Virus record (IMG/VR): IMGVR_UViG_3300043418_000114
Span: 124,001 to 188,000 of that record
From: a virus
Strand: one strand, 5' to 3'
Length of the DNA stretch: 64,000 nt
In this document: piece by piece, positions 1 to 8,249 of the stretch
Numbering within the stretch: the stretch's first letter is position 1
Layout of the letters: the number at the start of each line of letters is the position of its first letter
Program-made: the position numbers and the translations under genes
Notes under the pieces: model-generated
Seen by the model: only the letters and a program-made list of their open reading frames with translations
Told to the model about the DNA's origin: nothing
The model's database searches: none

Positions 1-2
1 CA

Positions 3-260
3 TTCTATAAGATCGTTATCAATAATCAAACTAAAGAGATTGCTGGTTGGGGATTCCCTCACGTTGAGCCATATCCTAACTTAGGTAATGACTTAACTAA
101 GTTCCGTGTTCCAGTTGCGACCCTAATGCAACAGGCCGGAGTTCAATATGCATTCCCACAAGGAGCAATCGAACTACAGCCTGGCAAAGAGTGGGCAGTT
201 GACTTTGGCGCACTCACTAAAGCAAAACGCACCAAATGTGGCGCGAATGCAGAAGATTAA
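3..260 (+). CDS. C-terminal fragment of DNA/RNA non-specific endonuclease-like protein
   Basis: The reading frame is open from the left edge to a TAA at 258-260, so only the last 85 residues are visible. A stretch starting FYKIVINNQTKEIAGWGFPH, followed by FRVPVATLMQQAGVQYAF, resembles the C-terminal half of the Serratia/NucA-type endonuclease family, where the DHG catalytic motif would lie upstream and outside the window. It converges with the methyltransferase on the other strand, and both stops share the four bases TTAA. The family call is tentative because the catalytic part is missing. Confidence 0.6.
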   Translation, partial: FYKIVINNQTKEIAGWGFPHVEPYPNLGNDLTKFRVPVATLMQQAGVQYAFPQGAIELQPGKEWAVDFGALTKAKRTKCGANAED

Positions 261-985
261 TTCTTAGTATAAACGAAGTACAATCTATCGTTGGCATCTT
301 TCTTGAAGGTGTCTAGCGTAAGATTGTACTTTTCAGCAAACTCATTCACGACTTCAAAACTCCAAGGGAAGATATCAACGTAGGGACCTGTCTTATGTGA
401 GATGCCTGGATTAGCACGTAGATAAAACTTGCCACCCTTCTTTAAGAGATTGACACAATGCTCAAATCGTGCTTCAATCTCATCCTTGCTATTAAAGTTA
501 ATTGATCCAAGAGCCAGAATTACATCATGTGATTCTGGTTTTACTTTATACTCAAGAATATCAACTTCATAGTCGGCTTGATTGTTATATGGGTCGATAC
601 CAATTAAGTTTTGAATGCGGCCCTTGAATGGGTGATAGCCACAGCCAACATCAAGTACCTTCTCTGGGTTTAGTTTGTTAACTTCATCAGCAAGCTCCCA
701 CCCTGTATGCTCATAGTCACCTGTGCGTGGCTTCCAAATCTCTCCAAAGAAGCGCAGGATATATCGTTCGCTCAAATCATCGACGATATCTTTCAATGTA
801 CCTACGTATTCGCATGGCAAGCTCAATTCGGCCTCTACAGCGTCTTTGAATTTGCGATAACGTGCAGGTGTCCATGGTAAGTCTTGCACAACGGTGTTTT
901 CGTCAATGGAAATCTTTGCATACTTTGGTAAATTAAACGCAAGTTTCAAATTTTCGCTAACTAGTTTAAAAATTTTAGTGTTCAT
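257..985 (-). CDS. SAM-dependent methyltransferase
   Basis: The 242-residue protein has a class I methyltransferase core. VLDVGCGYHPFKG is the glycine-rich SAM-binding motif, LIGIDPYNN the following acidic strand, and DVILALGSINF plus LLKKGGKFYLRANP are typical later strands. The frame is open further upstream, but the ATG at 985 is preferred because longer versions would run into the oppositely transcribed Bug gene and begin with a poor sequence. The substrate cannot be read from the sequence. It is the first of several modification-type enzymes in this segment. Confidence 0.7.
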   Translation of the reverse strand: MNTKIFKLVSENLKLAFNLPKYAKISIDENTVVQDLPWTPARYRKFKDAVEAELSLPCEYVGTLKDIVDDLSERYILRFFGEIWKPRTGDYEHTGWELADEVNKLNPEKVLDVGCGYHPFKGRIQNLIGIDPYNNQADYEVDILEYKVKPESHDVILALGSINFNSKDEIEARFEHCVNLLKKGGKFYLRANPGISHKTGPYVDIFPWSFEVVNEFAEKYNLTLDTFKKDANDRLYFVYTKN

Positions 986-1024
986 AGTAATTTTTTCTAA
1001 AAAATATAAATTTCTTGGAAATTG

Positions 1025-1032
1025 TATAAATA
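1025..1032 (+). promoter_or_regulatory. T4-type late promoter candidate (TATAAATA)
   Basis: The octamer TATAAATA matches the T4 late -10 element exactly and ends about 33 bases before the Bug gene start, with AGGAGG in between. T4 late promoters have no -35 box, and none is seen here. A DsbA-like late-transcription factor is encoded at 5213. Confidence 0.5.
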
Positions 1033-1064
1033 TTCTTGTCGTCATATTTATATTAGGAGGAACG

Positions 1065-2045
1065 ATGAAAAAACTTTTAGCAACACTCACACTAGTTATA
1101 TTACCTTTGTTCGCATTCGCATGGGAACCATCTAAGCCGGTGACTGTTATTGTGGGTAACACACCTGGAGCAGGCAACGAAATCGCATTTAGGAAACTAG
1201 CAGAGATTGTGCAGAAACAAAACCCAAAGTTTGTTTATGTCGTACAAAACATTCCAGGTGCTGATTCTGTGGTAGCAAATAATAAGGTACTAGATGCTCC
1301 GACTGACGGCTATACAATCAATTTGCCAAGTCATATGAGTTCATACGTGACTAATGATATTTGGGAAAAGAAAGTTAAAAAGTATCAATGGGATAGTTTC
1401 ATCGACGTACTTACAATGGGTAAGAGTCCTCTGGTATTGGTCGCTAGTACAAAAAGTAATGTTAACACGCCAATCGACTTCATTAGATATCTGCATACTT
1501 CTACAAAGCCGATTAATATCGCAGTAGGTGGTGGAGCACACAGAACAGCATATGAGTATTTGATGGAATCTGCACATGGTGACAAGAATCTAATCACCCA
1601 CGTGAAGTTCAATGGTCCGATGCCAGCAGTGTCGAGCGTAGCACAATATGATGGTAAGACGGGTACAGAGTTCGGTATCATACCAATTGCAGTTGCTCGT
1701 TCGTTGATTGATGCAGGTAAAGTTAAACCTATCGGATTCACTGGCACAAGACACATGCCGCAATACCCAGATGTTCCGTTATTGAACACAGTAGCACCTG
1801 GGATTAACGTGTATGCCGCATGGTCAATTCAACTGCCACCTAACACTAACAAAGAGATTGTAGATTGGTATCAAAAAGCATTTAGTACCGCAGTACGTAG
1901 TAAAGAATATGCAGAATGGTGCAAATTAAATGTAGTGTTCTATTCAGAAGACGAATTGACTCCGGTTGGTCTAAAGAAACACATGCAAGAATTACGCACA
2001 ACGTTCTTACCTGTACTAAGTAAGATAGACTTATCTAAGGAATAA
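1065..2045 (+). CDS. Bug/TctC-family periplasmic solute-binding protein
   Basis: The 326-residue protein begins with a Sec signal peptide (MKKLLATLTLVILPLFAFA) and continues with features of the Bordetella uptake gene family: KPVTVIVGNTPGAGNEIA, VVQNIPGADSVVANN, then a DGYT motif, and near the C terminus PIGFTGTRHMPQYPDVPLL. These proteins bind carboxylates or other small organic acids in the periplasm, usually for a tripartite tricarboxylate transporter; no membrane partner (TctA/TctB) is nearby. The start at 1065 follows a perfect AGGAGG; the frame is open upstream but that part overlaps the methyltransferase. The family is abundant in Burkholderiales, so the gene is probably host-derived and hints at the host. 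A Bug gene in a phage is unusual. Confidence 0.85.
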   Translation: MKKLLATLTLVILPLFAFAWEPSKPVTVIVGNTPGAGNEIAFRKLAEIVQKQNPKFVYVVQNIPGADSVVANNKVLDAPTDGYTINLPSHMSSYVTNDIWEKKVKKYQWDSFIDVLTMGKSPLVLVASTKSNVNTPIDFIRYLHTSTKPINIAVGGGAHRTAYEYLMESAHGDKNLITHVKFNGPMPAVSSVAQYDGKTGTEFGIIPIAVARSLIDAGKVKPIGFTGTRHMPQYPDVPLLNTVAPGINVYAAWSIQLPPNTNKEIVDWYQKAFSTAVRSKEYAEWCKLNVVFYSEDELTPVGLKKHMQELRTTFLPVLSKIDLSKE

Positions 2046-2047
2046 AA

Positions 2048-2674
2048 TTGAAGTATATCTTTGTAGCTGGTGCTCCAGGCAGTAAATGGAGCAGTGTCGT
2101 AAAGAACATTTATTATAGTCCTAGTATTGACCACAGTGATTATAGTGATGAACGTACTTACTATCACGATGCTAGTGGTGAAATGCAGTTAATGCATTTA
2201 GGTGCATATTTTGATCCAGGAATGGAATTCTCGTTACCAGAATCAATGTCAACACTTACAAAGGCGCAAGCAGAAGAAAGATTTGATGCACCATTTTCAG
2301 GCGAAGGTGTTCGCATCATCAAGAGTCACATCTTTTGTTATCAAGAGAATATCGAGTACTTACGTGAGTTGTGGCCTGAATGCCCAATCGTAACTGTGCT
2401 TAGACCTAATGACAGTTGTTTAGGATGGTGGGTACGATGTGGTCATTTCGACATTACATATCCCATCTACGAGCCTTACTACAAAGACTTAAAGACAATG
2501 GCTAAAATCATTGACAAGCAAAACTATGAACTTGAAGAATGTACGTTTAGAAACAAAGCAACCAGAGTTTACAACAACACTAGACTTGCAATGATTCTCG
2601 GCATCCAATCGCCACCTGATGAATATCGCCACAGCTACATTGACAATGATATCACAGTAAGCGTAATACTATGA
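2048..2674 (+). CDS. sulfotransferase-like P-loop protein
   Basis: The 208-residue protein starts at a TTG two bases after the Bug stop. Its N terminus FVAGAPGSKWSSVVKNI resembles the 5'-phosphosulfate-binding loop of PAPS-dependent sulfotransferases, and IVTVLRPNDSCLGWW resembles the region holding the 3'-phosphate-binding Arg and Ser. An APS-kinase-like gene three genes downstream would make the PAPS donor, which supports the call. The acceptor is unknown. It could instead be another P-loop enzyme. Confidence 0.5.
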   Translation: MKYIFVAGAPGSKWSSVVKNIYYSPSIDHSDYSDERTYYHDASGEMQLMHLGAYFDPGMEFSLPESMSTLTKAQAEERFDAPFSGEGVRIIKSHIFCYQENIEYLRELWPECPIVTVLRPNDSCLGWWVRCGHFDITYPIYEPYYKDLKTMAKIIDKQNYELEECTFRNKATRVYNNTRLAMILGIQSPPDEYRHSYIDNDITVSVIL

Positions 2675-3303
2675 AACAAATGTTAATCATTACCGGGCCA
2701 CAAGGGTCTGGTAATCACGTTTTCAGCAAAATCTTTGCGTTACATAACGAAGTATATGGCTGGAAAGACTTACTTAATGAATATTGGATAGCACATGATT
2801 ATGAACCATTTAGTGATTGTTGGGATATGCCTAGCTTACTTAATAGCATTGACTGGACAAACATGGATAATTACGTCACTAGTATCAGTTGCCCATATGC
2901 AAACGAAGGAGTGGCTACAATCCCTCGGTACAAAGATTTCATCAGTGCATTAACTCAACTTGGTATCACTGTTAAAGTCTGTATCATTGGTAGAGACCAA
3001 ACTATCCTTAGACACCAGCAACAAAGAGTAAGAGATAGACACAGTTTACCTGATTTCGAAGGTGAACTAGAATTTTTAAATTCACTAGAGCCAATATATC
3101 TAAGTACAGAGTTGTTATATTTGTACAAAGACTATTATTTAAAGAGTTTGAGTAAAATCTTAGACTTCCCTATAGCATATGATGACCCTAGAGTGTTTGA
3201 AATATTGAAACAAGATGCAAACGAGAAATACTTTCAGAGTATTCCTCAACAAGAGTTAGACAAAACAGTCCGCAAAGTTAGCGGACTAAAGGAAAAAGAA
3301 TGA
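2671..3303 (+). CDS. second sulfotransferase-like P-loop protein
   Basis: The start overlaps the previous stop (ATGA). The 210-residue protein opens with MLIITGPQGSGNHVFSKIFA, again a strand-loop-helix like a phosphosulfate-binding loop, followed by a segment VKVCIIGRDQTILRHQQQR that could hold the 3'-phosphate-binding residues. It differs clearly from its upstream neighbour in sequence but shares layout and size, suggesting two acceptors or an old duplication. It is translationally coupled on both sides. Confidence 0.45.
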   Translation: MKQMLIITGPQGSGNHVFSKIFALHNEVYGWKDLLNEYWIAHDYEPFSDCWDMPSLLNSIDWTNMDNYVTSISCPYANEGVATIPRYKDFISALTQLGITVKVCIIGRDQTILRHQQQRVRDRHSLPDFEGELEFLNSLEPIYLSTELLYLYKDYYLKSLSKILDFPIAYDDPRVFEILKQDANEKYFQSIPQQELDKTVRKVSGLKEKE

Positions 3304-3992
3304 TTAGTAACTGGGAAACAACAAAAGCAAAAAGCAAATATCACTTTGATAATTTTAAGAATGATCCAACCATGGACAAAGTTGAAGTATTAGGGCGAAT
3401 TACAGGCGACTGGTCGCATGAAGTACAGGATATTATTGCTAACAGCAAACCTGCAACTTGGGAAACACGTGGATACAAAGGCGAAGGTGTTATGCCACCA
3501 CGTGAAGATTTGATTGCAGAAGAATACGACTTAGAGAAAACTGGTTACGGAAAAGACCACCAGATAACACACTTAAACTGGAATGTTCCAGACAAGTTAA
3601 AAAAGATTACTGAAATGTTTGGTCTAGATGACTGCATGGAACGTATTCACGTGCAGATGCCAGGCGAAGTTTGGAATCTTCATATCGACAAACTAAACAA
3701 ATGGTGCCCAGAAGAACCATGGAAAGTAATGCGTGTTATGATTCACTTGACTGATTGGGAACAAGGTCACTTCTGGTCGTATGGCAATCACGTTCATACG
3801 CAATGGCATGCAGGTGATGTTACTACATTTGATTGGCAAAACTTGCCTCATTCTACTGCTAATGCAGGACATAATCCACGTGTTACGTTTCAGTTAACTG
3901 GTGTTGTAACACCCAAAACGCTTGATTTTCTTGCTAGGCTAAAACGGTTTAACACGATACAATTAGAGTACAAAAATGAGTCTTGGTTCTAA
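3300..3992 (+). CDS. 2-oxoglutarate/Fe(II) oxygenase, aspartyl/asparaginyl hydroxylase-like
   Basis: The 230-residue protein contains the iron triad of the double-stranded beta-helix oxygenases: H128-x-D130 (NLHIDK) and distal H184 (LPHSTAN), followed ten residues later by R194, which would bind 2-oxoglutarate. The spacing and the MIHLTDWEQGHFW strand resemble the aspartyl/asparaginyl beta-hydroxylase group. The substrate may be a protein side chain or small molecule. It sits in a coupled run with the sulfotransferase-like genes (ATGA overlap at 3300). Confidence 0.65.
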   Translation: MISNWETTKAKSKYHFDNFKNDPTMDKVEVLGRITGDWSHEVQDIIANSKPATWETRGYKGEGVMPPREDLIAEEYDLEKTGYGKDHQITHLNWNVPDKLKKITEMFGLDDCMERIHVQMPGEVWNLHIDKLNKWCPEEPWKVMRVMIHLTDWEQGHFWSYGNHVHTQWHAGDVTTFDWQNLPHSTANAGHNPRVTFQLTGVVTPKTLDFLARLKRFNTIQLEYKNESWF

Positions 3993-4419
3993 ACGTATAT
4001 TAATCATGGGTCTTCCTGGTTCAGGTAAGACTACCCTAGCGGACGCACTGGAAGAACGGTTCAATTTACGTAACAAAAAGGTTATTAGGTTGAATGCTGA
4101 TAAGATACGTGAAGAATACGATGACTGGGATTTTACTACTGAGGGTAGATTGCGTCAAAGTAAGCGTATGTGTGAATTAGCTAGTAGAATCGAATGTGAC
4201 TATGTTATAGCTGATTTTGTGTGTCCACTTGTGGAAATGCGTAATAATTTTGCTCCAGACCATCTTATATGGATGGACACCATCAGATCCAGTGAATATG
4301 AAGACACTAATCAAATGTTTGTTCGACCAGAGAAGTGCACCTTCAGATTGATAGAAAAAGATGCTAAAAAATGGAGTGAGTACCTGGCGATAAATATAAT
4401 AAAGCTAGATAGCTTGTAA
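3976..4419 (+). CDS. adenylylsulfate (APS) kinase-like protein
   Basis: The 147-residue protein has a Walker A loop GLPGSGKT at residues 12-19, then VIRLNADKIREEYDDWDF, matching the substrate-binding segment of CysC-type kinases, and ADFVCPLVEMRNNF, matching the conserved F-x-x-P-x-x-x-x-R region. APS kinase phosphorylates adenylylsulfate to PAPS. At 147 residues it is shorter than usual (about 200). The start overlaps the oxygenase gene by 17 bases. Related small kinases of other specificity share the fold, so the reaction is inferred partly from the two sulfotransferase-like neighbours. Confidence 0.55.
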   Translation: MSLGSKRILIMGLPGSGKTTLADALEERFNLRNKKVIRLNADKIREEYDDWDFTTEGRLRQSKRMCELASRIECDYVIADFVCPLVEMRNNFAPDHLIWMDTIRSSEYEDTNQMFVRPEKCTFRLIEKDAKKWSEYLAINIIKLDSL

Positions 4420-4534
4420 GAACCCACCTTAGGGCCCGTTGTCGTAACGGTTAGAGCAATGCTCAGGCGTCCGCGCTAATGAACTGCACCGCGTAGTGTG
4501 CCCCGTATAAAGTAAGCGGGATGATAAATACATA
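4420..4534 (+). other. structured intergenic segment, possible tRNA remnant
   Basis: These 115 bases hold no ORF. CCGTT-GTCGT-AACGG is a perfect short hairpin in a stretch that reads like the 5' third of a tRNA (ending GGTTAGAGCA), but no anticodon stem or GGTTCGA arm follows. Nearer the next gene, CCCG and CGGG can pair, and ATAAATA precedes the start by a few bases. Confidence 0.3.
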
Positions 4535-5113
4535 ATGCGTTCCTATCAAATCATAAACGAGTCCCCTGCTACCGAATTGGCCAAGAAATTGCCATCTCTC
4601 CAAAAGCACGACTATGACACCATCGATACCCTGATGCGTAAAATCTCACAGCGTCATCGTATAACTGGTAAGCACTTACATGACTTGTTTGTTAAGCAAT
4701 ATGGAAAAACTCCAGATAACTGGATCAAAGACGATCTATCTGAAGGTGATTCTTCGGAATTAGACATTGATGCGGAAGTTCAGAAGTTTATCAAATGGGC
4801 CGCAAGACGCCTACATCTACAAACTACACCACATATTGAACTGAGCCAAGATACCAAAGACGCACAGGACAATCATCACACAGGACTACATCGTACTGAC
4901 ACTGGTGAAATCTGGATTTACGTAAAGAATCGCAATTTAGTTGATATCTTGCGTACTGTGTTTCATGAGTTGGTACATCATCGTCAAGGTGAGTTAAAGA
5001 TGATTAAGCCAGGTGATAGCTATCCTGGTAGTCCAATCGAAGCAATGGCAGACATGTTGGCTGGTAAATACATCAAGATTTACGGCGAACAAAACCATCA
5101 CATCTTCCAGTAA
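4535..5113 (+). CDS. zinc metalloprotease-like protein with capsid-targeting-like N terminus
   Basis: The 192-residue protein contains HELVH at residues 144-148 with a plausible third ligand E169 (SPIEAMAD), a zincin-type site. The N terminus MRSYQIINES resembles T4 capsid-targeting sequences (Met-basic start, aromatic and hydrophobic residues, then Glu and a small residue) that lead proteins into the prohead and are cut after Glu. A helical region at 25-65 and an acidic linker precede the catalytic part. It may be packaged and delivered with the DNA, but that is inference. Confidence 0.6.
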   Translation: MRSYQIINESPATELAKKLPSLQKHDYDTIDTLMRKISQRHRITGKHLHDLFVKQYGKTPDNWIKDDLSEGDSSELDIDAEVQKFIKWAARRLHLQTTPHIELSQDTKDAQDNHHTGLHRTDTGEIWIYVKNRNLVDILRTVFHELVHHRQGELKMIKPGDSYPGSPIEAMADMLAGKYIKIYGEQNHHIFQ

Positions 5114-5162
5114 ACACTGGATCGATTCGTTCTGAATCGTTCACCAAAACTGAGTAAAAAAG

Positions 5163-5191
5163 TTGCATTCTTTGCAGGGTTGTTATATACT
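5163..5191 (+). promoter_or_regulatory. sigma-70 promoter for dsbA-polymerase
   Basis: TTGCAT and TATACT are separated by 17 bases. The predicted start point lies about 15 bases before the dsbA start, leaving room for the AAGGAG ribosome-binding site. Confidence 0.6.
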
Positions 5192-5212
5192 AACTACTTA
5201 CAAGGAGAACTT

Positions 5213-5479
5213 ATGTCAGATTATAACCGCTCATTCAATGGCGATGCCAAAATTAAATTAACTCAATTGGTCAACGAAGGTATGACAGTCTTGCACGAGA
5301 TTGACACCCTTCAAGGCGGATTGAACGATACGATCAAGGCAGTCGCAGAAGAATTGGAAATCAAACCAGGCACTCTCAAGAAAGCAATCAAGATTGCACA
5401 CAAGGCAAGCCTGGGTCAAACAAATAAAGACCACGACGAATTGAACACTATTTTGGAAACTGTAGGTAAGACACTTTGA
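5213..5479 (+). CDS. dsbA: DsbA-like double-stranded DNA-binding protein of late transcription
   Basis: The 88-residue protein matches T4 DsbA in size (89) and pattern: an N-terminal helix pair, then AVAEELEIKPGTLKKAIKI followed by a short acidic C-terminal helix. In T4 this protein binds near late promoters and stimulates late transcription. The start was set at 5213 because AAGGAG lies seven bases upstream; an in-frame upstream ATG would fall in the promoter. It is directly upstream of the DNA polymerase, and the stop overlaps the polymerase TTG start. Confidence 0.65.
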   Translation: MSDYNRSFNGDAKIKLTQLVNEGMTVLHEIDTLQGGLNDTIKAVAEELEIKPGTLKKAIKIAHKASLGQTNKDHDELNTILETVGKTL

Positions 5480-8184
5480 GCTACGTTGATGCCATTCATA
5501 GCAGGGATGAGGATCGCATCTACGTGGTAGAGCGTCAGTCAGATGGCCGACGCACCTACAATGAATTCCCTGCTAACTACGTTCTATACTACGACGATCC
5601 TAAAGGAAAGCAACGTAGCATCTTTAACACACCTGTATCTCGATTCAGTACCCGCAAGCGTAAAGAGTTTGAAACTGAAAAGAGAATTCACTCTAACAAG
5701 CAATTGTACGAGAGTGATGTTAACGTTGTGTTCCGTTGCCTAGCCGATAATTATTTAGGTGTTGATGCTCCAAAACTTCACACTTGCTTTTTCGACATTG
5801 AAGTAGACTTTGATCCTATCAAAGGGTTTAGTCCTACTAGTGATCCATTCAACCCTGTGACAGCTATCAGTTGTTATCTAGACTGGATGGACACTTGTTT
5901 CACGTTGGTTATTGCTCCAAAGCATATGACCAAAGAAACAGCAACTGAAATCATTGGTGAATTTGAGAATACAATCTTGTTTGACAACGAGAAGGACATG
6001 TTCGATGTGTTCTTTCAGTTAATCGAAGACGCCGACGTTCTAACAGGCTGGAACTCAGAAGGCTATGATATTCCATACATGGTCAATCGTGTTACACGTG
6101 TTATGTCTAAAGATGATACACGTAAATTCTGTTTGCTTGGACAACTTCCTAAGCCAAGAGAGTATGAACGTTTCGGTAAAGTCGAATTGACGTATGACTT
6201 AGTTGGTCGCATTCACCTAGACTATTTGCAACTCTACAAAAAGTATAACTATGAATCTCGTCATAGCTATAAGCTCGATGCCATCGGTGAGATGGAAGTC
6301 GGCGAGAACAAAACCCAATACGAGGGCACTCTTGATCAGTTATATAACAAAGACTTTAAAAAGTTTATTGAATATAACAGACAAGATACGATGTTGTTGG
6401 TTAAGATCCACAACAAATTGAAGTTCCTTGATCTAGCCAATGCGCTGGCTCATGAGAACACTGTATTGTTACCTACTGTAATGGGCTCCGTTGCCATGAT
6501 TGAAATGGCAATTTTAAACGAAGCTCATGAAAGAGGTTTAGTTGTTCCAGATAAAAAACGAAAGGTAGAAAATGCAGAAGACATTCAATCAGCGGCAGGT
6601 GCCTATGTTGCTACTCCCAAAAGGGGCCTCCACGAATGGGTTGGTGCAGTCGATATCAACTCACTCTACCCGTCAACGATCCGCGCTCTTAACATGGCAC
6701 CAGAGACCATCGTTGCACAAGTCAGACAAACACTTACCGATCAATACATGAGAGAACGCGGTGCCAAACTGGCCCGTGAAAAGAAGTATTACAAAGATGG
6801 TGACGATGACGTTACAGGCGCAATCTTGTGGGAAGGATTGTTTGGTGCTCTAGAGTACACAGCAATCATGAACCAAGAACGTGGTACTATCTTAACTGTA
6901 GACTACGAAGATGGTCGCAGTGTAGAAATGAGTGCCGCCGAGATTTGGAAGATGGTCTTTGATAGCCATAAGCCATGGATGTTAAGTGCAAACGGTACAA
7001 TTTTTACGTATGAGAAAGAGGGTGTAATTCCTGGTCTACTTACACGTTGGTATACTGAACGTAAATCAATTCAGAAACAGGCAAAAGAAGCGTATGGTAC
7101 TGATATGTATGAATACTATGACAAACGCCAGCTTGTTCGTAAGATTTTGCTTAACTCTGCATACGGCGCACTGTTGAATGAACATTGTCGTTTCTATGAT
7201 AAGCGCATTGGTCAATCAGTTACTCTATCTGGTCGTCAGATTGTTAAGCACATGATGAGTACAATCAATGAAACAGTTGAGGGTAAGTATACTCATGAAG
7301 GTGAAGCTATCGTTTATGGCGATACTGACTCATGTTACTTTAGTGCATATGCAACCTTAAAACCACAGATTGATGCGGGTGACTTAGAATGGAACAAAGA
7401 TATTTGTATTGGTCTCTATGACGGCATTGCTGATCAAGCTAACAATACTTTCCCTTCGTTCTTAGAGAAAGCGTTCCATGCTCCTCGCAAGAATGGTGAG
7501 ATCATCAAAGCTGGTCGTGAATTGATTGGTGATCGTAGTATCTTTATCACTAAGAAGCGTTATGCTATCAACATCTTTGACAAAGAAGGCAAGCGTAAAG
7601 ACAAAGACGGAGCATTGGGTGATATCAAAGCCATGGGTCTAGACTTGAAACGTGCAGATACTCCAAAGTATGTGCAAGAATTCTTGATGGATGTACTTGA
7701 AATGGTACTACAACGAGGCAAGGGTAGTGAAGAAGTCATTGAACGAGTGCGAGAATTTAAACGAGTTATGGTATCTCAAGATAGTTGGACAAAGGGTTCA
7801 CCTAAATCCGTTAACAACTTGACCAAGCATACACAAGCGTTTGAAAAGACTGGTACTTGTAAAGTGGGTCACGCACGTGCCGCTATTAACTGGAATTATT
7901 TGCGACGAGTCCATGGAGATAACTACTCTATGCAAATTGTAGACGGCATGAAGATTGTTGTTTGCAAACTCAAGCCAAATGCATTGGGTTTTAACTCAAT
8001 TGCATATCCAGTTGACGAACTCAGACTTCCAGAATGGTTTAAAGAATTGCCATTCGATGATGACGAGATGGAAAAGACACTGGTCGACGAAAAGATTGAT
8101 AACTTGTTAGGTGTTCTGAATTGGGACATTAAGAGTAATATCGACGTTAAATCGACATTCGCCGAATTGTTCTCATTCGGTTAA
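5476..8184 (+). CDS. 43: DNA polymerase, family B (T4 gp43-like)
   Basis: This is the replicative polymerase with proofreading, 902 residues against about 898 in T4. All motifs are visible: exonuclease I FFDIEVDFD (D107, E109), exonuclease II TGWNSEGYDIPYM (D198), exonuclease III YNRQD (D304), polymerase A DINSLYPS (393-400), B KILLNSAYGA (556-565), C YGDTDS (614-619) and a later KKRY. Nothing catalytic is missing and there is no intein. The start is a TTG that overlaps the dsbA stop, so translation is probably coupled. The sliding clamp follows after its own promoter. Confidence 0.97.
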   Translation: MSYVDAIHSRDEDRIYVVERQSDGRRTYNEFPANYVLYYDDPKGKQRSIFNTPVSRFSTRKRKEFETEKRIHSNKQLYESDVNVVFRCLADNYLGVDAPKLHTCFFDIEVDFDPIKGFSPTSDPFNPVTAISCYLDWMDTCFTLVIAPKHMTKETATEIIGEFENTILFDNEKDMFDVFFQLIEDADVLTGWNSEGYDIPYMVNRVTRVMSKDDTRKFCLLGQLPKPREYERFGKVELTYDLVGRIHLDYLQLYKKYNYESRHSYKLDAIGEMEVGENKTQYEGTLDQLYNKDFKKFIEYNRQDTMLLVKIHNKLKFLDLANALAHENTVLLPTVMGSVAMIEMAILNEAHERGLVVPDKKRKVENAEDIQSAAGAYVATPKRGLHEWVGAVDINSLYPSTIRALNMAPETIVAQVRQTLTDQYMRERGAKLAREKKYYKDGDDDVTGAILWEGLFGALEYTAIMNQERGTILTVDYEDGRSVEMSAAEIWKMVFDSHKPWMLSANGTIFTYEKEGVIPGLLTRWYTERKSIQKQAKEAYGTDMYEYYDKRQLVRKILLNSAYGALLNEHCRFYDKRIGQSVTLSGRQIVKHMMSTINETVEGKYTHEGEAIVYGDTDSCYFSAYATLKPQIDAGDLEWNKDICIGLYDGIADQANNTFPSFLEKAFHAPRKNGEIIKAGRELIGDRSIFITKKRYAINIFDKEGKRKDKDGALGDIKAMGLDLKRADTPKYVQEFLMDVLEMVLQRGKGSEEVIERVREFKRVMVSQDSWTKGSPKSVNNLTKHTQAFEKTGTCKVGHARAAINWNYLRRVHGDNYSMQIVDGMKIVVCKLKPNALGFNSIAYPVDELRLPEWFKELPFDDDEMEKTLVDEKIDNLLGVLNWDIKSNIDVKSTFAELFSFG

Positions 8185-8191
8185 ACTAGTG

Positions 8192-8220
8192 TTGACTTTC
8201 TTACTACATTTCAGCATAAT
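8192..8220 (+). promoter_or_regulatory. sigma-70 promoter for the sliding clamp
   Basis: TTGACT, 17 bases, CATAAT. It follows the polymerase stop and lies about 30 bases before the clamp start, which has an AAAGGA ribosome-binding site. Confidence 0.55.
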
Positions 8221-8249
8221 ACATATATTAACTTCCACAAAGGATAAAA

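Noticed and set aside
4430-4520. A tRNA gene
   Set aside because: The D-arm-like start is not followed by a pairable anticodon stem or a T arm, so no tRNA was called; no other tRNA was seen in the window.
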